Assembly: GCA_034231615.1 (NCBI GenBank)
Contig: CM067311.1
Location: 14,435,860-14,499,859, forward strand
Length of the DNA: 64,000 nucleotides
DNA from: Meghimatium bilineatum
Taxonomy: Eukaryota > Mollusca > Gastropoda > Stylommatophora > Philomycidae
Direction of reading: 5' to 3'
The notes below the pieces were generated by a model, which ran no database searches, was not told the DNA's origin, and worked only from the letters and a program-made list of their open reading frames with translations. Positions 22,815-33,593 of this stretch are shown here, piece by piece (positions within the stretch are counted from its first letter, which is position 1; every line of letters begins with the position of its first letter). A program made the position numbers and the translations under genes.

Positions 22815-24207
22815 TTCAATACAAAATTGAAGGAAATCAAATATCAGGTGAAGACATTATGAACAATATTGAATTCTTCTTCTGCGTTTGCTCTCATATA
22901 ACCACCACAAATATATTGTGTGATTTCCACTGGGGAGCGTGAAGTACGTTGTGCTGCAAGTTCCACAGTAGAACTGTGTTATTTGCACCTTGGTTGGCCA
23001 CTCTGTGGTCTGGGCATCTGAGGTCCAGCACATCCGTTTTTGTCATGCCTTTAATTCAGGTAGGCTTCCCTAGTCCGTGACAGCCTGCCTATCTGTTGAC
23101 GAGCACGAGGGTGTGTAGTGCCTCGTTGCCAAGACGATTGTCGTTCACGTCTATCTCGCATGATCTATGGATTCACCTCGTGTAATTGTACGGCCTGAGC
23201 CTGTGCCCATCGAGTGCTGAACCATTTCTCATCCACGACCCTGGTTCGGTATGAGGAAGAACTCAACAGAAGAGTTGGACCTGACTCTTTCGCCTTCTTA
23301 GCAGAGGTGTCGTTCACAGACATTGTGTATCCCTCGCCCAAGTTCGAGTCTCACACTACGTGTTTGAGAGCAAGGTGTTCTCGAGCTGAGCGACCTTGTC
23401 CCGATAGCGCCTGAGCCCATCAGGTACTGAACCCTTTCTCTCTGCAAGTGTATTTCCGGTATAGGAAAGCTTGACAGTGGAGTTGGGCCAGGGCTAAAAT
23501 CGTTGTCCCTTTTATGCCTGAGCCTATCGGGTACAGAACCCTTTCTCTTCGCGAGCATGTTTCCGGTATAGGAAGGCTTGACATTAGAGTTAGGCCAGGT
23601 CTTCTTGCTTTGCTAGACGCCCATGATTGGGTCTAGGTCTCTGCCCATAAGGAGAACAAATAACTAAAAACTCATTTTATCTATTTAAAAACTCATCGAG
23701 CTAACAGAGCTTGTAGTTCCCATTTCCTTGGAATGTTTTAACTTTCTATTTGCAGTTGGCGCTGTTCTGCCCTTTCATTGTACTCAGTATGAAATCTATT
23801 CGTCTCTCGCCATGCATCTACCTTTTCGTGCCTTTTTCATTGGCCGCCCCTCCAATGTTCGGACTGGACTGACTAGCGTCACTGTATGTCGACAGTGCCG
23901 CTGCATGTGGTGATGCTGGTGGTGTCAGAGATATTGACTATCTCTTATGCAGTCATATCTCTTTCCATCTGCTTCCTCCACATTCTTGGACATGATCCCC
24001 AAATTATTTAGCCAGAATCAGCACGAGCCGCTGTATTTCTGTTTCCAGGGTGCACCACGAGGAGGTACATTCAGGATCTTCGTTATCTGCTTACCCTGGG
24101 TCTGCCGAGAGCTTTGCGTTCCCTTTGCACCCCATATTGAATTCAAAACTGAAGGAAATCAAATATCAGGTGAAGACTTTATGAACAGTATTGAATATAA
24201 AAAATAA
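22815..24207 (+). repeat. 1.26-kb segment between 55-bp direct repeats
   Basis: Nearly identical sequences flank the segment: 22820-22874 (aaattgaaggaaatcaaata, tcaggtgaagacattatgaa, caatattgaattc) and 24137-24198 (aaactgaaggaaatcaaata, tcaggtgaagactttatgaa, cagtattgaa). Inside are a family A-like start at 22876, three degenerate copies of a gcctgagcc-atc-ggtactgaaccctttctc unit (23195-23600), and a 3' part shared with 15100-15310. It looks like an inserted or duplicated unit in intron 4; it has no recognised protein. Confidence 0.55.
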
Positions 24208-24533
24208 AGCATGGCTATTCTGATTGCTTAGTTTACAGATCTTACTCACTGCGCATCCAAACATTTTTTTCTGCTCCTACAATTATGTTTCGACCTGTTT
24301 TCACGTCTAATGTTATAGATCAAAGGTTATCGGTTTAATCTATATGGCCCAAACTCTAATCCTCCCCCAACTTCAGGAGGCCATAGTAATTTTCATAGAA
24401 GGGGGCCACAGGATAAAAATGTATGTATGTATGACATATATATGTCTTAGAAAAATCAAGGATTTTCAATATTTTTTCTGTTTTTAAAATGAAAAATTGA
24501 CCCAAAATGGGACCAATAGCTCAAAAGTATTTA

Positions 24534-24632
24534 GATCCACTGTTATAAATGATCACAGGGAACACTGGATGAGCCCATGGAACACTGGATCAGCAACCAA
24601 CCAACCATATCCACTGTTATAGATGACCATGA
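24534..24632 (+). mobile_element. 5'-truncated copy of the 584-bp element with target duplication
   Basis: About 24558-24610 matches the 3' end of the element at 27651-28234 (gagcccatgga, actggatcagcaaccaacca). It is flanked by imperfect repeats atccactgttataaatgatc (24535-24554) and atccactgttatagatgacc (about 24611-24630). 3'-end retention with 5' truncation is what target-primed reverse transcription leaves. Confidence 0.65.
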
Positions 24633-25110
24633 TTCTCCACAACTCCTTGTTTATTATAATCTTAATAAGTTTGATTGGTGGCATTCTCCCATGCCATGAT
24701 GACAACCCATCCAGTAGCTCCTCTCTTTGTCTCATCAGAACCATGCCAGCTGGCATAGGTGATCATGGCTCTCCATAGCTCTCTATCTCCAGCATTATGT
24801 ATCAAGATTGTTGTTGTTTGCCTGCCGTGCCAGGTTATCAAACTGTCTAATATTTTCTCACGTTGTCACCCTTTGTCTCTGTTGCCTTAAATCTTGCCTG
24901 TTGTGACTATGTACTCCAAACCTACCTGTCTCATGAAGTGGCCAAAAAATGAAAATGGCTTTCAACACCTCCATATTAGTTTTTCTGGCAGTCCATGGTA
25001 TTGTCAGCATTCTTCTGTAGAACCACATCTCTATTGCCTCTAATTTCCCTCTTTATTGCTCCCATTTGTCCCAACATAAAGTATTGTCAAAGGTAGTGGA
25101 TATAAATGGA
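24610..25110 (-). pseudogene. LINE C-terminal fragment
   Basis: The reverse strand holds an ELWRAMITYASWHGSDETKR-type tail (about 24775-24725), preceded by a decayed stretch like that at 42400-42960 (aaaactaatatggaggtg, agaagaatgctgacaat). It is broken by stops and by the insertion at 24558. Non-functional. Confidence 0.6.
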
Positions 25111-25149
25111 TATCACCCATATGGATCTGGAAAGCAACGGGAAACTACC

Positions 25150-25400
25150 ACTTTATTTTCCCAAGAAGAAAGTCTCTTTGCCTAACTGTACTCTTCTCTC
25201 AATCTTTACGATAGTTACTTAATATTCAAACTTTACTTTTCTCATCTCATGCCCAACAAATCTTCACTGCCTGCCTCTAATTTTGAGCTATAATTTGCCT
25301 CTTTTCTCCTTCTCTGAGTATTCTTATACTTTCAATATTCTTCTCATAAACCACATCTTAGTAGTCTCCAGTTCACTTTTAACTTTTTTTTGTTGACTAG
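25150..25400 (-). repeat. LINE-like degenerate segment
   Basis: The reverse strand reads MWFMRRILK-like sequence with frame breaks, and part of it (about 25190-25250) matches 19995-20050 in the opposite orientation. An old interspersed repeat. Confidence 0.4.
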
Positions 25401-25414
25401 TCTCTTCCTATTTA

Positions 25415-26115
25415 GTTTGATCTGTGTGGTGCTACTCTGTATAATTTGTGCAGGCTGCTGAGAACCATAGTCACACCCTCTTTGATGGTTGTTCTGCAAG
25501 GAGTCTATCTTGTAGTACTTCACATTCCTATTAAAGTATTCAAAGTGTGTAGAGGATTGGCTTCATTGTACTCAGGTTGTGCCGTATGTACTCAACCTCT
25601 CAATGAAATGGTACCCTCTTGCCAAGAGTACCAGTCTTAGCATGTAACTGAGTAATTTCAAGAGATAATCCCCCAGAGATCTCTGAAAAACAATCAACTA
25701 CACAAGACATCATGACCGGGGATTGGACTCTTCAGCACAGGGCAAATCATTATGTCAAGGAGATCCATTTCTTCTTTCCCCCCCCCCCCACCTTTCCTTA
25801 AAATAAACAATAACAGTATTGTTTTGATAGGCCATCCTGACACTCAAGTTTTTTTTATATACATTGATAGTGCTCCATTGCATAAAATATTTCTATTTTT
25901 GTTACTGTTTATTTCGCTTGTTCAATCATAATCTTTATCTTCTGTTGTTAAACATTCTATCTATTGTTCCTTCAGCCCCGAACACGGTGCATAGGGCAGA
26001 AACCAGAGTTCTCCAGTTTGATCTGTGTGGTGCTACTCTGTATAATTTGTGCAGGCTGCTGAGAACCATAGTCACACCCTCTTTGGTGGTTGTTCTGCAA
26101 GGAGTCTATCTTGGT
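25415..26115 (+). repeat. 98-bp direct repeat pair, 600 bp apart
   Basis: 25417-25512 and 26016-26113 are almost identical (gtttgatctgtgtggtgcta, ctctgtataatttgtgcagg, ctgctgagaaccatagtcac...). The intervening sequence includes a C10 run at about 25781-25790. Part of the unit (ccctctttgatggttgttct) recurs at 38910. Unnamed dispersed repeat. Confidence 0.8.
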
Positions 26116-26440
26116 CTTTTTCTTTTGCCATCTGGTACCCATTTTAATGCTTGTAGTGGCAGTCTGTTTTCATTAATCCTAAGTACATGTCTGATATAAG
26201 CCCATCGTTTCTTCTTATTGTGGAAACATATTGTTGTGTGGTGTTTTTTTACCTGGTGTTGGTGGCATTTTACTTGCCTCTTACTTGCGTGCTTGACTTG
26301 AATTCTTTCCAACCAATATTTAAGAGTTTTCTAAAACATTTATTTTCAAATGAATTGAATTTCTTCTCCAGTGCCTTTATCATTTTGCAACTTTCACAAC
26401 CGTATGACAACACGAATATCACACTACATGCTAAACATTA
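26100..26440 (-). pseudogene. LINE C-terminal fragment
   Basis: The reverse-strand frame 26312-26106 has KKKRWAYIRHVLRINENRLP then LQALKWVPDGKRKR. This matches the GH-LR-...-ALKW-P-GKRKRGRPK tail common to non-LTR element polyproteins. It ends abruptly, with decayed flanks. Confidence 0.75.
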
Positions 26441-26477
26441 CATCCCCAAAAAAGTAAAGCTTGTTTCCTTCATATGT

Positions 26478-26773
26478 ACTACATCACTATACAGGAGCCG
26501 TGTTAGCGCACTGGCTTCGCATATGAGTGGTCCTGGGTTCATTACCCAGCTGAGGCGGAAATGTTTTCAGATCGCAACGGCTCCCAGGTCGACCCAGCTT
26601 TAAATGGGTACCGGATTAATCCGGGAAGTAAAGACTGCGAGGGAGAGGAGATGGCTGCCGCCCTCATTTGCAGAGCCTGTGAAATGTGAGATCGCTAACA
26701 TCTCACCCCTACAGCATTAATAAATGCTATGGGTTACTTTACTTTTTTTTTTTTTACTTACTACACCACTATA
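26478..26773 (+). mobile_element. tRNA-derived SINE with target duplication, next to exon 5
   Basis: The body is 26492-26759 (268 bp). The tRNA-like head has an A-box-like gtgttagcgcactgg and B-box-like gggttcattaccc. A SINE middle follows (gtcgacccagctttaaatgg), and the end is T-rich (ctttacttttttttttttta). Flanks are actacatcactata (26478-26491) and actacaccactata (26760-26773), a 14-bp duplication with one mismatch. It ends 48 bp before the exon 5 start. Confidence 0.85.
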
Positions 26774-26807
26774 TATTCATATTAGATAATGCAATTTGTC
26801 TGTACAG

Positions 26808-26889
26808 TCTGCAGATGTCCCCAGTACCCGAAGTAGTTATAGAAGAGCCAGGGATGACAAAGATATCAATTCTTCGGGAGTCACATCCA
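26808..26889 (+). CDS. PPP1R12A: MYPT exon 5
   Basis: 82 nt, acceptor ctgtacag, donor gtaagt; phase 0 in, phase 1 out. It encodes SADVPSTRSSYRRARDDKD then INSSGVTS. It is basic and Ser-rich, as expected for the region between the two inhibitory phosphorylation sites, but is not specific to the family by itself. Both joins keep the frame. A SINE and its T-rich end sit just upstream, so the local pyrimidine supply for this acceptor may partly come from the insertion. The 81-codon frame at 26686-26931 is in another phase. Confidence 0.8.
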
Positions 26890-27024
26890 GTAAGTGTTGG
26901 TTCAAATAATGATCATTCAAGTTATAAATGATTGTGATTCATGAATAATGCTGTTACCCATCATCACCCTCAGCATGTTGATGACAGCAGCAAAATATGA
27001 TCTTAACAGCTTATTCCTCATACC

Positions 27025-27268
27025 TTCTTCTGTATTCGTTATCAAACTCTTACAGATTAACAGGTAATAATCTGGAGAACAGAATGTGTTGTGTCATGGT
27101 TTACAGCTTAGCTGCGATATCTGCACTTTTCAGCCTAACATATTTGACTTCAGCATGACAGATGGGTCACTTTTTCCCTCTATTGGATGTGGCAGCCATC
27201 TTCATCCCTCTAACCTCCTTAGTAGCCTCTTGCGACATGCCTAACATGTGACAATGGTGCTATTCAAG
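27025..27268 (+). repeat. Interspersed repeat family A, long copy
   Basis: All landmarks in order: cttcttctgtattcgttatc, cagattaacaggtaataatc, gtgtcatggtttacagctta, acatatttgacttcagcatg, cctccttagtagcctcttgc, ending gcccagcaacac. Confidence 0.8.
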
Positions 27269-27570
27269 CCCAGCAACACACTTTAAGTAACTGATGCTAT
27301 TTAGCCATCATTTCTGGTAGATATGAAACATTGTTTTTGGTTAGTAGAATGTGGAGGTGGATGTTGACATTGATTTACCATGAGTAATGTAATTAAATTC
27401 TCCACTGCCTTACATAATCACCTATTTATACAAAGATTGTGGAGGTATAAAATCTAAAATATGGAGAAGTTCTTACAGCATGGATGTGCAAATTGCAGCC
27501 AACCAAACCATCTTTACTGGCCCCTGAGCTCAAGAAATATCAAATCACAAGCTCTCTGAGTCAAATTGTT

Positions 27571-28325
27571 CTTCTTCTTCAGCTGTCATTCTCAAACTCC
27601 CGCTGGATCTCTCTTGTAGCAGAATAATGATGACCCTACTAGATTTCAAGTACGCATGTGGTTGCGTACTAGACATACCACCCATGCAACAGAAAACCTT
27701 AGTAGATGACATGCCATTATATTGAGGTTATCTTCTTATAGAAGCTTCATGGCATGTCATCTATACAATTATGCTTTTATTTTGTTGTTGAAATGTGTTT
27801 CATGTTTACCTGAATATATATGTATTTGGTTGTGGTTGGGAGGGAGCCAGACATGTACTGTGCAGCACTGGGGAGGAGGAAACTGACAGCACTGTTTTTT
27901 CCTGTGGCTAAACCCATCATAGAGGTACAGTGACTCAGGACGTGACAATCCTTTTGACTTGAACATTTGGTTGCATGCCTGGAGCAATAGAGAAGTTTGG
28001 CATAACCAGTGGTCAATTGGTGGCGGGGAATAAGCACAGTGAACCCTATCTTGGCTACAGTGGCTAGGACCAGTGCATAGGTTGAAACCTACCTTCCTGG
28101 AGGTGTGATAGTTATTCTCTGGCTCTGTCCCTGGGTGGGCCGAAAATCCACAGACTTCCCAGCAATATAATGCCATTTGATCGCATTAGGTCAAAGGGCA
28201 TGAGCCCATGGACCGCTGGATCAGCAACCAACCAACTAGATTTCAAGCAGGATTTAGTCCAGAGAATGGAAATGCATTGTGTCGCTGTTTTATTTGCACA
28301 TGTGGTCCGAGACATCCTTCAGCAG
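27571..28325 (+). mobile_element. Family A' element split by another insertion
   Basis: The 5' half is 27571-27650 (cttcttcttcagctgtcatt to ctagatttcaag) and the 3' half resumes at 28248 (caggatttagtccagagaat). It is flanked by caaattgtt (about 27562-27570) and caaattatt (about 28326-28334), a possible short target duplication. Same subfamily as 16208-16352. Confidence 0.7.
27638..28247 (+). mobile_element. Unnamed 584-bp mobile element with 13-bp target duplication
   Basis: The insert 27651-28234 is flanked by perfect actagatttcaag at 27638-27650 and 28235-28247, inside a family A' element, so its borders are exact. The 5' end holds a short hairpin (gtacgca...tgcgtac) and a 14-bp perfect stem, tagatgacatgcca (27703-27716) with tggcatgtcatcta (27750-27763). 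The 3' end is gctggatcagcaaccaacca, with an (aacc)n-like tail. No protein is seen, although a 135-codon reverse frame spans 28176-27769. Related pieces are at 24558-24610, 32340-32490, 38553-38590 and 56592-56670. Confidence 0.8.
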
Positions 28326-28904
28326 CAAATTATTTAACGTTGTGCTAAACTGCGATAAGGAGGAAATTATTAAATCAAACCTTTGATATTACTAGCTGAA
28401 AACAGTGTGTTGTCTGATATCAACTTTGGAGATATCAATCACACCCTTATAATGCTGTGATAATTTTCAGTACCTGGTGACAACTACTTCAACATCCTCA
28501 GAGACTTCAAAGCACTAATAAAATAAAACTTGTTGATCCCATTTCACATGAAAGATGCTCAATCCAGTCTGCTGAACTGAAATGTTGTCCACTTCTGCCC
28601 TAAGGAAATCTAGTGTTGTTTTTGTTAACATTCTAACGAATTGTGCAAAGACCCTTGAACAATACAGCATTGGCTATTGGTTTTCCTTGAACAATATCAG
28701 TCATGTATGAAGGAGAGAGGGTTCTGCTGCAATAGAAATAACTCATTTCTTTTTTTTTTAAACTGTTTCATTTGCCAGACACAACTGAGAGATATACATT
28801 GTTTATTCCTTTTGTGGTGATAAAGGTCACAACACACAAGGTCTCATGTTGTTACATATATTTTGTCTGACCCAGTTACTTGCTTGTGATTTTAAGTCTG
28901 TGCT
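28326..28904 (+). other. Intron 5, unique part
   Basis: AT-rich sequence with no recognised feature. Confidence 0.35.
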
Positions 28905-31275
28905 TAACAGATTGCCATCTTTATAATATGTTCAGATATAGATTGTAATCTTTATGATATGTTCAGATACAGAATGTCATCTTTATATGTTGAGATACAG
29001 ATTGTTATCTTTATATGTTCAGATACAGATTGTCATCTTTCTGATATGTTCAAATACAGATTGTCATCTTTCTGATATGTTCAGATACAGATTGTCATCT
29101 TTCTGATATGTTCAAATACAGATTGTCATCTTTATAATATATTAAGATATAGATTGTAATCTTTATGATATGTTCAGATACAGAATGTCATCTTTATATG
29201 TTGAGATACAGATTGTTATCTTTATATGTTCAGATACAGATTGTAATCTTTATATGTTCAGATACAGATTACCATATTTCTGATATGTTCAGATACAGAT
29301 TGTCATCTTTCTGATATGTTCAAATACAGATTGTCATCTTTATAATATATTAAGATATAGATTGTAATCTTTATGATATGTTCAGATACAGAATGTCATC
29401 TTTATATGTTGAGATACAGATTGTTATCTTTATATGTTCAGATACAGATTGTAATCTTTATATGTTCAGATACAGATTACCATATTTCTGATATGTTCAG
29501 ATACAGATTGTCATCTTTCTGATATGTTCAGATACAGATTGTCATCTTTCTGATATGTTCAGATACAGATTGTCATCTTTATAAAATGTTCAGATACAGA
29601 TTGTTATCTTTATAATATGTTCAGATACAGATTGTCAACTTTCTGATATGTTCAAATACAGATTGTCATCTTTCTGATATGTTCAGATACAGATTGTCAT
29701 CTTTCTGATATGTTCAGATACAGATTGTCATCTTTCTGATATGTTCAAATACAGATTGTCATCTTTCTGATATGTTCAGATACAGATTGTCATCTTTCTG
29801 ATATGTTCAGATACAGATTGTCATCTTTATAAAATGTTCAGATACAGATTGTTATCTTTATAATATGTTCAGATACAGATTGTCAACTTTCTGATATGTT
29901 CAAATACAGATTGTCATCTTTCTGATATGTTCAGATACAGATTGTCATCTTTCTGATATGTTCAAATACAGATTGTCATCTTTATAATATATTAAGATAT
30001 AGATTGTAATCTTTATGATATGTTCAGATACAGAATGTCATCTTTATATGTTGAGATACAGATTGTTATCTTTATATGTTCAGATACAGATTGTAATCTT
30101 TATATGTTCAGATACAGATTACCATATTTCTGATATGTTCAGATACAGATTGTCATCTTTCTGATATGTTCAGATACAGATTGTCATCTTTCTGATATGT
30201 TCAGATACAGATTGTCATCTTTATAAAATGTTCAGATACAGATTGTTATCTTTATAATATGTTCAGATACAGATTGTCAACTTTCTGATATGTTCAAATA
30301 CAGATTGTCATCTTTCTGATATGTTCAGATACAGATTGTCATCTTTCTGATATGTTCAGATACAGATTGTCATCTTTCTGATATGTTCAAATACAGATTG
30401 TCATCTTTCTGATATGTTCAGATACAGATTGTCATCTTTCTGATATGTTCAGATACAGATTGTCATCTTTATAAAATGTTCAGATACAGATTGTTATCTT
30501 TATAATATGTTCAGATACAGATTGTCAACTTTCTGATATGTTCAAATACAGATTGTCATCTTTCTGATATGTTCAGATACAGATTGTCATCTTTCTGATA
30601 TGTTCAAATACAGATTGTCATCTTTATAATATATTAAGATATAGATTGTAATCTTTATGATATGTTCAGATACAGAATGTCATCTTTATATGTTGAGATA
30701 CAGATTGTTATCTTTATATGTTCAGATACAGATTGTAATCTTTATATGTTCAGATACAGATTACCATATTTCTGATATGTTCAGATACAGATTGTCATCT
30801 TTCTGATATGTTCAGATACAGATTGTCATCTTTCTGATATGTTCAGATACAGATTGTCATCTTTATAAAATGTTCAGATACAGATTGTTATCTTTATAAT
30901 ATGTTCAGATACAGATTGTCAACTTTCTGATATGTTCAAATACAGATTGTCATCTTTCTGATATGTTCAGATACAGATTGTCATCTTTCTGATATGTTCA
31001 AATACAGATTGTCATCTTTCTGATATGTTCAGATACAGATTGTCATCTTTCTGATATGTTCAGATACAGATTGTCATCTTTCTGATATGTTCAAATACAG
31101 ATTGTCATCTTTCTGATATGTTCAGATACAGATTGTCATCTTTCTGATATGTTCAAATACAGATTGTCATCTTTCTGATATGTTCAAATACAGATTGTCA
31201 TCTTTCTGATATGTTCAGATACAGATTGTCATCTTTATAATATGTTCAGATACAGATTGCTATCTTAAGATATAT
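28905..31275 (+). repeat. 31-bp minisatellite with 642-bp higher-order repeat
   Basis: The monomer is tctttctgatatgttcagat followed by acagattgtca, with shorter 'tctttatatg' and 'tttataatat' forms. A marked monomer (tttataatatattaagatat) starts at 29131, 29339, 29981 and 30623. The last two gaps are both exactly 642 bp and the first is 208 bp. About 78 monomers in total. Confidence 0.93.
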
Positions 31276-31368
31276 TTAGATAAAAAATTGCCATCTTTAT
31301 ATATTCAGATATTCCAGTAGTACCTGTACCATCATTTAGTGAATAAATGTGTGTCCGTTTCTTATTTT

Positions 31369-31640
31369 GTGTCCATTCTCAAACTTCTTTTGATTATCAT
31401 AATGTAGTCTGGAGAACAGAATACTTTGTATCTTGTCTTACAGATTGACTGCAATAACTGCACTTTTTTAGCCTTATACATCCGGCTTCAGTATAGCTTT
31501 CAGTATATCTCCTTTAACCTAAGGGATGGAACAGCCAACTCCACGCCCACCCACCCCCTAACATTTATTAGTCACCTCTTATGATATTCATGGTAAGTCA
31601 CAGATCGCAATTCTTTTTCCCTCCATTTCAGGCCCATCAA
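31369..31640 (+). repeat. Interspersed repeat family A, long copy
   Basis: Full set of landmarks from ccattctcaaacttcttttg through catccggcttcagtatagct and ccaactccacgcccaccc to ttcaggcccatcaacaca. It ends 115 bp before exon 6. Confidence 0.75.
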
Positions 31641-31754
31641 CACATGGCTGATGTTGTCTCATATGTCACTGGTAATGCATGTATTACCTTGTAAGGCACA
31701 TTTGTTTAAATAGTTAAAGTTTGCTCTGGCATAATTGGAGTTTTCTGTTTTCAG

Positions 31755-31907
31755 CTTATATACCGCGCAGTCAAAGAAACAGTGCCCAGCAACCAACAGA
31801 CACCAGTTCATCTAGTCAGAGTTTGTTGCGGTCAACATCATTACGGGCAAATCGATTGGCTGACCAGGTCACACCTCAGGCTGATGAAGAAGCCAAGAAA
31901 GATGAAA
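31755..31907 (+). CDS. PPP1R12A: MYPT exon 6
   Basis: 153 nt, phase 1 at both ends; acceptor ctgttttcag with a good pyrimidine tract, donor gtaagc. The frame, joined to exon 5, reads TYIPRSQRNSAQQPTDTSSS, then SQSLLRSTSLRANRLADQVT and an acidic/lysine stretch ADEEAKKDE. Being phase-symmetric it could be skipped without a frameshift. LLRSTSLR is a basophilic kinase-type sequence by inspection. The family assignment comes from context. Frames 31721-31957 and 31782-31964 partly overlap but do not respect the exon ends. Confidence 0.82.
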
Positions 31908-32194
31908 GTAAGCTTATTTTGTTTCTTTCTTACTTTGATGGCCGTGTTGTCTGTTGATTTATGAACTAACACCACATCACTCTTAGCGCATCTATAGGTG
32001 CACAGTCTCCTCCAGCAGATATTGAAGGATGTACATTAGATGTATTCCCTGGTTCATAGTGAAACATGCTAGAATTTTAGGTATATGTCTTAGAATACTA
32101 GAATCTTACTAGAATCTTTAGTACATGGTTAAATTGGACAAACTATAATCTTAGATGTTATAACAAGGGAACATGCTAGAATTGTTTGTTTGTT

Positions 32195-32345
32195 TGAGAA
32201 CCCCAGGAATTGCAAGTGATTAGCTCTTATTTAATATGTGTAGTTGGGTGGTTTTTCTTAGCTTTCTTTCATACACAGGAGACTTCAGCTTTCGGATTAG
32301 TACAATGCCTTTTGAAAGAACCTTCTATTCAGAGGGGATCTATAA
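32195..32345 (+). repeat. Interspersed repeat family B
   Basis: ccccaggaattgcaagtgat, atgtgtagttgggtggtttt, catacacaggagacttcagc and aaccttctattcagaggg match the copies at 13978-14290 and 40690-40850. Confidence 0.7.
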
Positions 32346-32490
32346 TTGTATAGATGACATGATACAAGGCTTCCATAAGAGAGCCTTCAATATAACGGCA
32401 TGTTATCTACTATAGTTTTCTGTTGCATGGGTTGTTTCTCTAGTGAGCCATTGGTAAGACCCACAAACGCAACCGCATGCATGACATGCT
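32340..32490 (-). mobile_element. 5' part of the 584-bp element, reverse orientation
   Basis: The reverse complement matches the first ~125 bp of 27651-28234, including both sides of the hairpin (tagatgacatg..., ...ggcatgttatcta) and the gcatgcggttgcgt end. The 14-bp stem is partly decayed. Confidence 0.65.
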
Positions 32491-32699
32491 AGAATATATG
32501 TATAAATTACATGTCTTTGGTGTTTAATCATTAGCTGTTATCTTTTTTACCCTGCACAAAGGACATTGAGTTCGTAGTGCCTAGGGAAAGTGTTATTTAG
32601 ACCCTTTCTTGCTGCTTGATGAGGCTCCATTGAAATAAGCATCACACAGCTGTTCTATTTGATTGTGACATCACCATATTGAAATAATACTTTACACTG

Positions 32700-33125
32700 G
32701 TTCATTGTGAGGTATGGACATTAAATAAAACAGTAGCAAAGAGAATCACTGCTTTCGAAATGAGATGCTACAGAAGAATTTTATGTTAACCATGGACAAA
32801 TATAAAAAAACCAATCAAAAAGACAAATCAAGAAGTGATAAGATCAATAAACATCAAAGAGGGCTGGCTCCTTAATAACATCTTAACATTTTTTGGTCAT
32901 ATAAAGAGACATAACAGCATGAAAAGATTAGTAACTGAAGGTTGAGTTAACGACATCAGGGGAAGAGGGCGCTCAAGATGACGATGGTACAGTGATATAT
33001 CAGATTGTTTAAACATCATGTCTCTAGCTACCTACGGTCGACTCGCCCAGAATCTCAGAGTGTTCAGAGAATCCATAAGGAAGAACACATGGAAAAAAAT
33101 ATGTCACATGATCATGATGATGATT
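32700..33125 (+). pseudogene. LINE C-terminal fragment
   Basis: Broken frames read VAKRITAFEMRCYRRIL, then NNILTFFGHIKRHNSMKRLV, then IRGRGRSR and a tail SIRKNTWKKI. This is the usual order of a non-LTR polyprotein C-terminus. Stops interrupt it. Confidence 0.7.
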
Positions 33126-33489
33126 GACTCGTTTGACATGTAGTTCATTGCGTCAGATCTGACAGAACAAGGATTCTGGGAGACTGCTGCACTGGAATGC
33201 CTGCCTTCAGGGTCTAAAAATGCATCAACACAACCATTCCCTTTAAGACAACCTTATACGAGTCTGGTTGTCACCTTAGTTACTCAACTGATGAGGACTT
33301 GTACCTTTGTCAGAAAGTCGGCTGTTAAGAGCTATCTCCTCAAGCTAAAAGGATTATTTTATCATCATCAATCATGTTGAGTGAAACAAAATCCACAACT
33401 AATATGCTATACAAATGATATGTTTAGAAGATTCCTTCAGTGATTAGGAAAATGGCCATTGTTAATTCTTCACAATATTACTTGCATAG

Positions 33490-33593
33490 CAAATGGTCAG
33501 GAAAAGAAAGAGGAAAAGAAAGAACCATCATCTATCCGAGCCAGGAGGCAGCGAAGAGAGCGGCGGTCAACTGGTATAGTCATGGACAATGAA
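33490..33593 (+). CDS. PPP1R12A: MYPT exon 7, second inhibitory phosphorylation site
   Basis: 104 nt; acceptor cttgcatag, donor gtaagt; phase 1 in, phase 0 out. The joined frame reads NGQEKKEEKKEPSSIRARRQ then RRERRSTGIVMDNE. Vertebrate MYPT1 has a Lys/Glu-rich stretch followed by SIRERRRPREKRRSTGVSF, ending in the Thr853 site used by Rho-kinase. The Thr here is the ACT in RRSTG. A second conserved block at the expected distance from the first (exon 3) fixes the family. The polypyrimidine tract is poor, and the acceptor is tag rather than cag. Confidence 0.93.

Noticed and set aside
33288-33330. Hammerhead-like core (ctgatgagg ... gtcagaaag)
   Set aside because: CTGATGA and GAAA are present with a 3-bp potential stem between them, but the closing pair is wrong and no stem III with a cleavage triplet could be found.
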